Below, in pieces: positions 10,165 to 20,379 of a stretch of 28,857 nucleotides of DNA (within the stretch, counting starts at the first letter, position 1; the number at the start of each line of letters is the position of its first letter). A model generated the notes under the pieces. The model searched no databases, was not told the DNA's origin, and saw only the letters and a program-made list of their open reading frames with translations. This DNA is from Alectoria sarmentosa (Eukaryota > Ascomycota > Lecanoromycetes > Lecanorales > Parmeliaceae): NCBI GenBank assembly GCA_009733775.1, contig WOGZ01000387.1:1-28857 (forward strand). Direction: 5' to 3'. The position numbers were made by a program, and so were the translations under genes.

Positions 10165-11859
10165 ATGGCTCCCAAGAAGAAAGAAGAGGAGAAGAAGGTG
10201 CTCCTAGGTCGACCGGGCAACAGCTTGAAGAGTGGTATCGTACGTATGATACGGCCTCTCACATCTGCACTAAGCGTATACTAACCTGGTGTCCTCTACA
10301 GGTCGGCTTAGCCAACGTCGGCAAATCGACCCTTTTCCAAGCCATCACGAAATGCTCCTTGGGTAACCCAGCTGTGAGTCAACCGTGAAGCATCAGAGGA
10401 GACAAGGCTGATGCGGCGGAGTACAGAACTTTCCCTACGCTACAATCGATCCCGAAGAAGCTCGTGTGATTGTACCCGATGATAGATACGATTGGCTGTG
10501 CGAGCAATACAAGCCGAAGTCAAGAGTACCTGCCAATTTGACCGTCTACGATATCGCCGGTCTGACTCGAGGAGCCTCCACTGGAGCTGGTCTTGGAAAC
10601 GCTTTCCTGTCACACATTAGAGCGGTCGATGCAATCTTCCAAGTTGTTCGATGCTTCGATGATGCCGAGATCATACACGTGGAGGGAGATGTCGATCCAG
10701 TACGAGATCTGACAATCATCAGTGAAGAGCTGCGCATTAAGGATATCGAGTTCGTTGAAAAGGCTTTGGAGAACCTGAAGAAGCAGACAAGAAGAGGTGG
10801 ACAAAGCTTGGAGATGAAGAAACTGAAGGAAGAGGAAGCTACAGTGGAGAAGATCCTTGCGTGGCTGAAAGATGGCAAGGACGTGCGGAAAGAGAATTGG
10901 ACACCCAAAGAAGTAAGTGCGCCTTCTTTGCCCATTACCATGGACACATCCTTGCATGATGAACAAGAGCTATAATGCTCGATATAATCCCAGCTCGTTG
11001 AACGGCTCAAATATATAACGCAGAGACCGTACTGAAATGAAATCCAACTCTGACATCAAGATCCTACTCAAACATTTTCGCTGCTTGACAACTTCTCCGA
11101 AGGACGTTACTGATTTGAGGGATCAATTAGGTTGAAGTCATAAATCCCCTCTTCCTCCTCAGTGCCAAACCCGTCGTTTACCTCGTCAACCTCAGCGAGA
11201 GGGACTATATTCGACAAAAGAACAAGCATCTCCCCAAGATCGCCGAATGGGTCAAAGAGCACGCACCGGGCGACCCTATACTGCCTCTCTCAGTCTCTTT
11301 TGAAGAGCGCCTAACACGTTTCGAAACTGAGGCCGAGGCGGAGGAGGAATGCAAAAAGCTCGGTACAAAATCGGCATTGCCAAAAATCATCGTTACGATG
11401 AGGAAGATGCTGGATCTTGGCAGCTTCTTTACAACGGGGACGGACGAGGTGCGGCAATGGACTATCAGAAATGGGACGAAGGCACCGCAAGCTGCGGGTG
11501 TGATTCACGGGGGTAAGCTGAGAAGTAACTAGGTTGACAATATCAGGGCTGACTCCTAGGCTTCCAGACTTCGAGAAGACATTCATCCAGTGTATCGTCT
11601 ACAACTATGAGATGCTCAAAGAACACAAGGACGAAGTATCGCTCAAGGCTGCTGGAAAGGTTATGACCAAGGGCAAAGATTATAGTGAGCAATCCTATGA
11701 CAGACTTCTTCTACTCTGTATCAATGAAGACGGTATGCTGACTTCAAAACCAGTTGTGGCTGATGGCGATATAATATTGAGTACGTATATCTGATATCTG
11801 CAAGTTGTGTCACAATCACTAACACGCTCACAGTCAAAGCCGGTGCTGCAAAGTCATGA
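10165..11859 (+). CDS. OLA1: Obg-like ATPase OLA1 (YchF family)
   Basis: Seven exons: 10165-10239, 10302-10373, 10427-10912, 11131-11512, 11568-11684, 11754-11780, 11834-11859. They encode 394 aa, the usual length of OLA1. All introns are GT..AG; the first has a perfect TACTAAC branch site at ~10279. G1 is GLANVGKST (27-35), switch region NFPYATIDPEEAR (50 on), G3 DIAG (91-94), and the G4 position reads NLSE (231-234) in place of NKxD. That substitution is the family hallmark and explains ATP rather than GTP preference. A coiled-coil insert (~130-200) and a C-terminal TGS domain (~305-390) follow. OLA1 is a cytosolic P-loop ATPase tied to ribosomes and stress responses. One exon is only 27 nt. 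Intron 3 (218 nt) is the longest. Confidence 0.95.
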
Positions 11860-12587
11860 TCGAGCCGCACCACACGCGGGAAGAGCCAGCCCCCTTCAGT
11901 ATCTATGGAATGCCAGTTGGGTTAGAATTAGTGACGTAGGAGCAGATGATACAATAGGCGAAACAGTGTACTCTTATCCCATTAATCACCCCTTTCAATA
12001 TCAGAAGAGAAAGAAGGAGGCGAAGACGAAGGCGAAGACGAAGGCGACCAATTCGAATAACACCTCATTACAATCTCAATGTCTTTAGTCTTGTAAAGCA
12101 AGGTTGAAGATTTGCCAGATTGTGAGGCGCTCATGACTTCACTCTCCAGAACCTTCATTTATATTCCAAGAACTCATCGAAGCTTTTCAGTTGAATCCCG
12201 TCACCACTGAAGCACTTCACTGACATACTTCACCCTACCAATTCATCTTCTGGAAGCACTATTCATTGCCCCATTCATTCCGCGCCACAATTCACCATCA
12301 GCACCCTCGAGTATATAAGGCCCTCCCTCATCCTCTCTCATCCTCCATCCTTCCTACACCTCCACACCAACTACCATCATGCATCTCATCATCACTACTT
12401 TTGCGATATCTCGTACCGCGATTTTGTACTTATAGTCGAATATTTTGATTGTTGATTCTTAGCTACGACACTTCTTTTATATACATATATAAAAATACCC
12501 CCTTTGTGAATGGGTCCAAATCGCACCCTCCCCATCCCATCCATCCTATCCATTACATTATCCCAGATTATCTGTCCCCGAGCCACG
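11860..12587. other. Intergenic region with a TATA-containing core promoter
   Basis: 3' flank of OLA1 to about 12150, then a promoter-like segment. TATATAAGG lies at 12312-12320, followed by a CT-rich leader and a well-placed ATG at 12379 in the context ACCATCATG. That ATG opens only 18 codons (MHLIITTFAIS.. ending TAG at 12433). It may be the leader of the decayed locus downstream, a microORF, or the first exon of something I cannot resolve. Confidence 0.4.
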
Positions 12588-13464
12588 ATGTCCGCGTCCT
12601 CTGCTCAACGGTATGAAACCCTCGCGTGATGAGATAACGTCCCCGCTAACCCAATAGCACCATCACCACCTTGCCGTGGGATCCCTCAATCAGCGTCGAA
12701 GTCGACATCCAAGGGGAGCCACGTCTTCATCGCAAAGCGGCACCACGGCCAAAAAGGGTCAATGTGTGGATGTCGACATGTTCCCGCACGCAAGGGCAGC
12801 GTCATCATCCTCAAAACGTGGGAGGGCGAGCCCTTTGCCAGTGTCGAAGGCTCGTTGAAAAGGGTCCCCTATGCCCACATGTCCCCTCTTGGGCAGCACG
12901 TCTGGAAGCAAGTGACGGACCAACAAACCTCCGGCCTCCTATCCCCCCACCAATGTCGGCAATGCAATGGGCTCCTCAAGCATCTTATCGTTACGGAGCG
13001 TCTAATCAGGCAGCCGAGTAGGTGACCCGGATGATCCGGTCAATCCTTCTTTCGTTCCATCGCTCATCTTCGATAGCACCCACCATGACATCAGTCCCTC
13101 CTGTCGGAGGAGGCATTGACCTCGACAACACCTTTGTAGATGAAGAAAACAGCCCGGATGACCGGGATCAGCAGGCCACAGTTGCACCTCGAATCTCCCC
13201 TTTCCCTCCCCCTCCCTATTCGACCGCCCCCCCCCCCGCCTCAATCGACGGCGTCCTCTCCGCCAGAACCCTATAGTGCGCGCAACCCGGGGCCGCAATT
13301 TCAACACCCTGTCGGTAAGTTCACCCATCCTCATCGTGTTTCCACAAGTCGCTCGCTCACACAACCGGCAGTCGACGACTATACGGTTTCTATAGTCTTT
13401 GTCATGTGGCGTCGACTGGACGATTTGTTGCGTTTCGTGGGTCAAGGCGGGCGGTTGGGCAGTT
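12588..13464 (+). pseudogene. Degenerate open frames upstream of helicase remnant
   Basis: ATG at 12588 opens MSASSAQR. It is followed by a plausible 47-nt intron (12611-12657, GTATGA..CTAAC..TAG), after which the frame reads on to a stop at 13019-13021. Other frames over the same bases also look protein-like: GSVIILKTWEGEPFASVEG and then LLSPHQCRQC, a possible CxxC motif, in the frame ending at 13025. A proline-rich segment (PFPPPPYSTAPPPAS) lies at ~13200. No single frame spans the region, which suggests frameshift decay. I do not recognise the family. It may be the N-terminal part of the helicase locus that follows, but that link is only by position. Confidence 0.3.
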
Positions 13465-13704
13465 GAGCGTTTATAGCGTGCCGGGATTGGATGTCGGTTT
13501 CGTTGTTGCCGTGCGGATCTTCGCGATTGCATCGTTAATGGCGCAGTTTGGATGGTCGCTTTGGGTTGGATAGATGATAGAGGTCGGATTATTGCCTTGG
13601 TCGCGTCATCGACAGGGTGCCTTTTCTTGATTTCACACCAAATCGTCCACCCGCTCTGCCACTCCGGCCACGTCTTCAGGACCAGCCCTTGGCACATTAT
13701 ATGA

Positions 13705-14268
13705 TGTCAGCAAACGGCTCAGCCAAATCTCCCCGAAGTCGACGTCGACAACACTACGAAAGACATCATGACGGCGGTCTTGAAACAATTGATGTCGTCG
13801 AAGACGGCTTTTCGAAACAGGCAACGAAGAGAGGCGGTAGAATAAACGCTCAACGGGTCGAACGAAGACGGCATCACTGTCTTACCCACGGCTGGAGGGA
13901 AAAGCCTGATCTTCTTACTTGCTGCACTCACGATGCGCGAGAAGATGATCATCCTGGTCATCCCTTTCAAGGCATTGCTACAAGACACCTTGACTGAGGC
14001 TCGCTCGCAGGGGATCAGCGCGATCGCATGGATCCCAGCAGAGGCGGGGCAACATCCCTTGGTCATCGTCAGCGCCGAGTCAGCGGTGAAGGAAGGCTTT
14101 GTCGCCTACGCTCGACGGGCGAAGGAGGCGGGCATTCTGGCTATGATCATTATTGACGAAGCCCACGTCGTCATCAAAGACGAGCGTGGGAGGACGAAAA
14201 TACCCTACAGGTGGAAATTGACAGAGATAGACCCTCATCGCATCACTTTATTCGTTACGTTGTCTTGA
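13705..14268 (+). pseudogene. Truncated RecQ/DEAH-type helicase remnant
   Basis: One frame from 13705 to the stop at 14266-14268 carries a helicase N-core: FRNRQRREAVE, then GITVLPTAGGKSLIFLLAALT (Walker A/motif I), LVIPFKALLQDTLTEARSQGI (motif Ia), VIVSAESAV and IIIDEAHVV (motif II, DEAH). A TAA at 13843-13845 interrupts it just before motif I; a single C-to-T change in CAA would create it. After the DEAH box the resemblance fades within ~30 residues and motifs III-VI are missing, so it cannot encode a working helicase. Similar helicase domains occur in dispersed and telomere-linked repeats of fungi. Upstream, another frame may continue the protein after a frameshift near 13700. Confidence 0.7.
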
Positions 14269-16162
14269 TACGTGGAGGACGGTTTGACTCGGACGCTTGG
14301 CCTGCATCACTCACGCGTCCTGAGAGCCCTGCGAGCTCGGTTCGAAATGATAGCGTGTCTGCTGGCAAGCGCAAGCGATCAATCAGCCATTCGCCCAAAA
14401 GCGACTTGCGTCTATGGAATGGCTGTGACTCGACTCGTGTATTGGCTGAGTGGATGATGAAAGACGTGTATGTTTTTCTACTCAGCGTCAATGTTGACAA
14501 TATCTTGAGTGCGTACGGTAGCAAGGCTTGGTGCTGGGGGGGTAATCATGCTCATGGTTCGAGGAATACTCGTTCAGGGTCGATGATCGCTCCCATTGGG
14601 GCTTGGTGAATGATGGTTGAAGAGCATGGTTGGGGCTTGCTGGCAGAGAATGGAAGGTTGCTATATAGCTGAGCTTTAGTCTCTCAATGTGAAGCATATC
14701 TGACGCTTGTGCTCGTGAATCAAAGCCGCTCAGTCTGCTTTATAGCTTTCAAGGTCTTGATTAGTATTTAATGAGGTAGCTTGACAGTCGCGATGAAATT
14801 GTGCGCAAAAGTGGCTTCGATAACAGAGAGGCGCTTTTGTGGTGGTGGTAGGGTTTAGTCCGCGAAGACATCTGGCTATCGTAACGTAACGTTATGATTT
14901 CAGTCTTGCTGAAGAGGAAAAGGCTGAAGATCGATGCCATGAGCATTGAAAGTAAGAAGTTATTGCCGTAGATAGTTAGGACGAGAGTAGAAATTCTTCA
15001 GCCACGCAGGTACTTGTACTCTATCTACCTGGCCTTTCTTGTAGCAAGAATTTCCCTTTACGCACGCGGGGTTTCCGTGCCTAGTGACAAGGGTGCTCTT
15101 GCTTCCAAACTGCAGATATTGCGTTGCATTCTACAAGCCAAGATTGAACTTGCGGACTCGAGCCACCGGACTACCTCGATACCGAACATGGCTTCGTTGT
15201 AGAAAATTTGGGTTAATGGTCCTGTTGACTCGTCGGAGATTGATTGACACGGATTCCTTTTGACTTGATTTTTAGGTCTTAAGCCAAAAGAGGGATCCGC
15301 TTTCCTTGTTCTGTGATCGAGATTTTTGTGACAATTTGAAAGGTAATCTCTCGATCTGGCTGTAACAGAGCCCTTCGCTAAGACAATTTTGACACGATGG
15401 TTGGATATCAAGCCCATGTGTAACTGCATCTTCGAGCCGCGGTCACTCGTGTCATGGTAGAGGCGCCGTGCGTTTATTCGGCGAGGCGATCAGAGCCCAC
15501 CGCCGACATAAGTACCTACCTACCCACGTTCGCACCGTCCGTCAGCTTTACAACCCTGCAACGGTTCAGATATCGCCATCTTAACATTCGGGATGCCTGG
15601 GGTAGAGAGATCGACCGTGTGGTCAAGCACCTCGGCTTTACGAAGCAGTCGTCGAGGTCACGAGCTTGATCTCCATTGTTCTGCAATCTGCAGTTGCGAC
15701 AGCTGGGTTGTGCCAGTGCAAACATGTATGGCTGGTAGGGCAGGAGTTGTGTGGATGTCCCACAGCAACATACCTTACGTTCTTGCCTGATGTTTACTTA
15801 CTCTGACGCAACCGAGATAGTGCTACCAAGGGCACGGTCTAAGTATAGATAATTTACCACCGGCTGAGGCTGAGGCTCAATATCCTTGAGGTCACAAGCA
15901 ACTCAATCCTCGGGCAGGACGCAGAATTGCTGCGAGAGAAGGGCCTGGCACTCCACCAAAGAACTGACGATTCTGTTGAATAGACTATTCGGCTTACGAA
16001 CTTCTCCGTGCTTGCATTTCCTCTGCAAATCTTGCTCCCGACCCTAAGCTTCAACCCTTCTGTGCTTGCTGTTGACGAGCTCACCTAACATGTCTTCGAG
16101 CAAGGAGCCGGTATTCCGCATCCCGGCTGATCCAACATGCTGTGAGTATTGAATCAGCCCAA

Positions 16163-16196
16163 GAGCGCATGATCCTCTTGAGCGCATGATCCTCTT
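16163..16196. repeat. 17-bp perfect tandem duplication
   Basis: GAGCGCATGATCCTCTT occurs twice back to back (16163-16179 and 16180-16196). It has no coding context and looks like a simple replication slippage event. Confidence 0.9.
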
Positions 16197-16626
16197 GACA
16201 TCCTTCAACATCACGGCCAAAGTGTCGGAACGTGCGGGAGCAATTTTTCTAGCGTGGTGGAAATATATGTCGGCGCGCTCACTCTATTGAATTTGAATGT
16301 GGTCCTCGAGCTCTCTCCGAGGGAAGAGTGCGTAACTACTATACTAATTTACTCGTATCTCTCCTGAATCTCGGATGTTGAAGAGAAAAAAAGCGGGGCT
16401 GGATCGTATAGGATTGATTACCATTCATTCTCGTCTCAGTAATTGGTAAACGCCGCTTTTTCAAAGCCCCGGCAACGATATTTTTGGCGTGCTAGATGTT
16501 GAATAAACAAAAAATGCATTCTAAACGAATCTCAAGGCGAGCGTGAAAAAAGTACTCTAATTGTGTGGGAAGTCAGCGCCTCTTCAGCACTAAATCCAAC
16601 CGGGTCGAGAAAATCCCAAAACGCAG

Positions 16627-16668
16627 TCTCTTCTCTTCTTCTCTCCTCTCCTCTCCTCTCCTCTTCCC
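16627..16668. repeat. CT-rich microsatellite
   Basis: A pyrimidine tract with repeated CTCTC units ends about 170 bases before the U6 TATA box. It may be part of the upstream region of that gene or simple low-complexity DNA. Confidence 0.8.
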
Positions 16669-16839
16669 ACTGAAACTTTCGTCACGCATCCTGCGCTATA
16701 TTCTGCAGAAACCAAACATCTTTCGCGTAGAGTGAGTCTAGCTTCGGGTCTCTGCTTTTATTTTCGCATGTTTTGAAATTGGTAGGTTGAGTCTGGGCGA
16801 TGCCAAGCAAAGCTAAACCTCCCTTTTTGGTTCAGGGTT

Positions 16840-16848
16840 TATATATTA
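16840..16848 (+). promoter_or_regulatory. TATA box of the U6 gene
   Basis: TATATATTA begins about 25 bases before the inferred 5' end of U6 RNA. This fits the TATA element used by RNA polymerase III at fungal U6 genes. Confidence 0.7.
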
Positions 16849-16864
16849 TTTTAGGCATATTTGA

Positions 16865-16967
16865 GAGCCTTCGGGCATTTGGTCAATTTGAAACGATACA
16901 GAGAAGATTAGCATGGCCCCTGCACTAAGGATGACACGCTCAATCAAAGAGAAGCTACCAATTTTTT
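16865..16967 (+). ncRNA. U6 spliceosomal snRNA
   Basis: The sequence carries the near-invariant U6 core: ACGATACAGAGAAGATTAGC, followed by ATGGCCCCTGCACTAAGGATGACACGC. The ACAGAGA box, which pairs with the 5' splice site, is at 16898-16904, and the AGC triad and catalytic internal stem-loop follow. The 5' end forms the expected cap stem GCC-TTCG-GGC. The 3' end runs into a seven-T run (16962-16968), which serves both as pol III terminator and as the U-tail. No intron is present, unlike the S. pombe U6 gene. U6 is the catalytic RNA of the spliceosome and this copy looks intact. The exact 5' end could shift by 2-3 bases. I did not find a convincing downstream B box. Confidence 0.96.
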
Positions 16968-16968
16968 T
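16962..16968 (+). terminator. Pol III T-run terminator of U6
   Basis: Seven consecutive T directly after the U6 body, followed by further T runs. This is the standard RNA polymerase III stop signal. Confidence 0.85.
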
Positions 16969-17318
16969 ATTTTTTTTTCCCTCGCTCTTTTTTAATCATT
17001 CCTTGTTTCTTTCTTTTTCTTGTAACGATTTATTTCACTGCGTCCTGCGTCTTGTTCGTTCTTCAGATGTTACTAGATAGATAGTTTTTGGTTTTCGGGG
17101 AATTGATTGCTCCGTGCGAATGAGGGAGGGGCTGGCTGCGTCTACGGGGGACTACTGGGCGCATGGTGCAAGTCGTTGTTGGCAACAAGAAGAATTCAAA
17201 AATGCTTACGCTCACGATTGTATCTTCTATTGGGTATTTCTGCCATTGCGGCACTGTCTACGTAGCGCAATAACACAAAATTCCCCAGCAAGACTATTGG
17301 CGCCTACTGCACTTCCCA
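16969..17318. other. Spacer between U6 and the sugar transporter
   Basis: 350 bases, T-rich at first (tail of the U6 terminator region), then the 3' flank of the minus-strand transporter. No gene is seen. Confidence 0.6.
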
Positions 17319-19087
17319 TCACTGATGGTAGCGAAAGCCCTCATCCTCCTCTTCGTCTCCCAGCGCAAAGTCATCTTCGGAAATGGGTCGCATGTCGGTG
17401 TCATAGCTCCGTCGCTGTTGCTGCTCATACGCCTTGACCATGCTCTCGCGCTCATTGCCCTGTCGCATCTCGTCGTGTCCCAGCGCCCCGTTCGCCAACG
17501 TTGCTGCCCCGTTCGCGACGTGAAAGGCTTTGTCGCCGGCCTTATGCACCAGCCAACCAGTGTTGGCGGCGAACCATTGATCGATCTGCTCTAGACTTTT
17601 GCCGGCTGTCTCGACGACTAGATAGTAGATGAGTGGTACGAACAAGGCGTTCAGGACTGCATAGAGCAGGTAAAGACCCCAGTGCAGATAGTGTATGCCG
17701 ATCGGTGTGGTCTGCACAACCACGTAGTTGAAAAGCCAATCGCAGGCGGTAGCAAGCGCAGCACCTTTGGTCCGCATGCTGAGCGAGTTGATCTCTGCGG
17801 GGTATAGCCACGGCACGGCGACCCATCCGAATCCGAAAGCTAGGAAGTAGAACGTGATGAATACTGTAGCTACGATACCTGGAATATGATGGCCATTGTC
17901 GTGGCTAATTTCCGTACTGATGGCGATGCCGAGGAATGAGATGGCCATGGCCGCAGCCATCGACATTAGTAGAGGCCGCCGACCTAATCGTTCGATAAAG
18001 AAGAGTGAGGCTGCGGTGGCGAACATGTAAAGTACTGCGATGCCGGTGGATAGGACATGGGAGGCTAGTTCGGGAAGGCCGACGCTTTTGTGAAGGACAA
18101 GGGGGAGGTAGTAGCAAAGGACGTTGATGCCGGTGAGCTGTTGGCTGTAGAGAATTAGCGCAGTCTCGTGAAAAGACACTTGGGCGCTGCTATTCCTTAC
18201 CAGATTTGAAGCAGCATCCCCAATAAGAGTCTACGGGTTGCTGGACCGCCTCTGAAGATCTGCGACCAGGATGCTTGAACGGCCATTTCTTGGCGGACAG
18301 AATCCCGAATCCCTTTGAAATCACCATCCACATCATGCTCGCTTAAATTAGCAAGAACAGTCTTTGCTTCAGCGTCTCTCCCTCTCGCCAGTAACCAGCG
18401 GGGAGACTCCGGTAGAATAGGCACAAGTGCCAGAATGATGACGATGAAGATGAGCTGAATGCCCAAAGGGAAGCGCCACTGGGATTCTGTTGTGATTCTG
18501 CTGAAGGCAAGGGTGATGATGTTGGAGATGACGAAGCCCATCACGTTTACCACCATCTCTTTGACAACAGCTTTGCCCTTGGCATCCTGATGGGATGTCT
18601 CAACGTGCCAGACCGGTGCTGTCGCAGTATTACCACCGTTGCCTATCCCTGCGATGAATCTCCCCCAAAGCAGGTGATTCATGGAATGCGCGCCAGTCTG
18701 CAGCATGATCCCACTTGTCATGATGATGGTGAAAATGATAAGCATGCGTTTCCTCCCCAGCCATTCTCCCACAACAAGTGTCAGTAACGCGCCAGCAAAA
18801 CATCCCAGATCGTAGACACTCGTCACAAAGCCAGTCAGGGATGGTGATGGATGATCGAAATACTCCTGAAATTCTTGACCAACGATGATACCGCCAAAGA
18901 CTCCTTGCTCGTAGCCGAACAGGCACATAACGGTGCCCGCGGCTACGGAGATGAGAGAGTGGAGTCGGGGAGCGGTAAAGCCATACTTTGGTCGAGGCTT
19001 TGACCGCGAGCCTTTGATAGAATCCGAAGCATCAAAGGAGTTTAAGCGGCGCGCCTCGTCATCGTCGTCGATGGGTTGGTAGGACAT
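17319..19087 (-). CDS. MFS sugar transporter (sugar porter family)
   Basis: Two exons, 19087-18201 and 18144-17319 (56-nt intron, donor GTAAGG), encode 570 aa. The join restores LLQICQQLTGIN, the QQxxGIN motif of transmembrane helix 7. Other signatures are FGYEQGVFGG in helix 1 (57-66), GEWLGRKR in loop 2-3 (107-114), PESPRWLL (226-233), IERLGRRPLL in loop 8-9, and VETAGKSLEQID after helix 12. About 12 hydrophobic helices are expected. It is a plasma-membrane sugar or polyol importer, most likely proton-coupled. The position usually reading PETKG is VETAG, so the substrate is uncertain. The C-terminal tail (~90 residues) is long, polar and acidic. ATG at 19087 is the first in frame. Confidence 0.92.
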
Positions 19088-19365
19088 GTTGATGTTTGTA
19101 TGGGGGTCGGGATAGTGAGGAAATGAGTCCTGTGCCGCAGCTTTCTTTCATGGCAGGAAGGTCAAGATGTTGAGGATAGAGACATCTTCTTCAGAAGCGG
19201 GACAATGGTATTCATGTGCTCAATGGATGGAGTCAACTAAGAGGATAGTATTTGTTTGAGATGCAGCTGATGATGCTCAGGGGACCGGAAGGACGAAAAC
19301 AGAAAGGTTCCTTGGCACGGAAGCTAGCGGGGGATGTCGGTGATTTGGATCTAGCAGTCCGGATC

Positions 19366-19632
19366 CTACTTTAGCGTCGAGAGATCTCGATCGTGCGGAA
19401 CAAAACCGTCTCTCAAACTTCTTCGATTCTGCGACAACGCCTCTTGAAGTACTTTCTTCCACTGCGTTGTTCTTTGTTGCAATCCTAGTGAAGTACGAAG
19501 AGCATATCCAGCCGCGTTGTTGTATACAAATTTCCCTGACACTCTGTTTTGGCCATTGACAAGGCAGAAAAAAGAGAAAAAAAGAGAGGTAAAGGCCAGG
19601 ATCGAACTCGTTCTCAGTTGCAAAAAGCTCAT
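19366..19632 (-). CDS. Small putative secreted peptide
   Basis: An 88-aa frame starting at a true ATG (19632). Residues 1-28 form a textbook signal peptide: MSFLQLRTSS, then a hydrophobic core ILAFTSLFFSFFCLV, then NGQ before a likely cleavage site. The mature ~60 residues are basic and polar, with no cysteine, no transmembrane segment and no domain I recognise (e.g. NAAGYALRTSLGLQQRTTQWKK in part). It lies upstream of the transporter on the same strand, 278 bases away. A B-box-like string (GTTCGATCC) falls inside the signal-peptide coding region, but no tRNA fold forms around it. Expression evidence is lacking. It could be a small effector-like protein or a chance frame. Confidence 0.4.
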   Translation of the reverse strand: MSFLQLRTSSILAFTSLFFSFFCLVNGQNRVSGKFVYNNAAGYALRTSLGLQQRTTQWKKVLQEALSQNRRSLRDGFVPHDRDLSTLK

Positions 19633-20379
19633 GCTTTGGCTTCCTAACCACCATCGTAAGTTCCAGTAAGCGTTACCCTACGAAAATACCGACAAGGAGA
19701 GTTCAAATCATATCTGCTTAAAGGCATCACTTCTCAGCGGCGGAGAGTTGGGTCACACTTTATGCAGATCACTTCCGACACTCCCTGAGTCCAGAGTTCT
19801 TTAAGTTCATTGTTGTGGAACCACATGTTCTGTATCGCAGACTCTGTGACAAAGTGTGGTCATATGGGTGTGTTGGTAGGTTGTAAGAAATTGTAATAGA
19901 TGCCGATTCTTCTATGTGAGGCGATCTCGCAATTATCTACTATGTCAAGCCCACACGTCTATGCCAAGCCTACGCCAAGCTGGTTAGGGCCAGCTAGAGG
20001 CGGCAGCTACGCCACTAGAATCAGCGTATGAAATTCTGAGCTTCTACGACAGCTCACATGCAAACCCTAGATTCTCAAGGACATCACCAGGCCTGCTTCA
20101 AGGCTACCGTGAGTCTACCGCTTCCTGGCCTCAAGGAAAGCAAAAGATGTTCTTCGAGATGCCAGGTATAGTCGTTGCCACAACGATACAAGCCTCGAAT
20201 ATATTGAAGCTCCTAGCATCAAAGAGTAGAGTCTCTTTCGCCCAATGCTGGATTGGAGCTGGCTTCAGGTCTCAGCGGCTAATTGATTTAGCTGTCACCT
20301 AGCTCACCTGCCCTACCAAACCTCCTCATTCTCAACCAAGCCGACTATCGAACACTTGCGGGCGGACGATGCAATAACG
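19633..20379. other. Intergenic region, no gene seen
   Basis: About 750 bases between divergent frames. It contains short repeated phrases (GCCAAGC near 19961, 19971 and about 10 bases further) and a small inverted motif around GGGCCAGCTAG. Nothing supports a gene or RNA. Confidence 0.5.

Larger units (their letters stand above)
14269..16864. other. Long gene-poor region, no supported gene
   Basis: About 2.6 kb. Several short ATG frames exist (for example 15454-15669 plus, 15058-15429 minus) but none has a domain, signal peptide or clear splice partner. A short plus-strand start at 16090 (MSSSKEPVFRIPADPTC) runs straight into GTGAGT and could be an orphan first exon, with no partner found. 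It contains a 17-bp tandem duplication (16163-16196) and a CT-rich microsatellite (~16627-16668) just ahead of the U6 promoter. Probably decayed repeat land following the helicase remnant. Confidence 0.5.

Noticed and set aside
15058..15669. Short frames on both strands (15058-15429 minus, 15454-15669 plus)
   Set aside because: Low-complexity or unremarkable sequences in a decayed gene-poor stretch, with no domain and no splice partner.
19560..19660. tRNA-like segment on the minus strand (B-box match GTTCGATCC followed by a T run)
   Set aside because: The T stem has two mismatches and no 5' strand pairs with the acceptor end. The bases are better explained as the signal-peptide coding region of the 88-aa frame.
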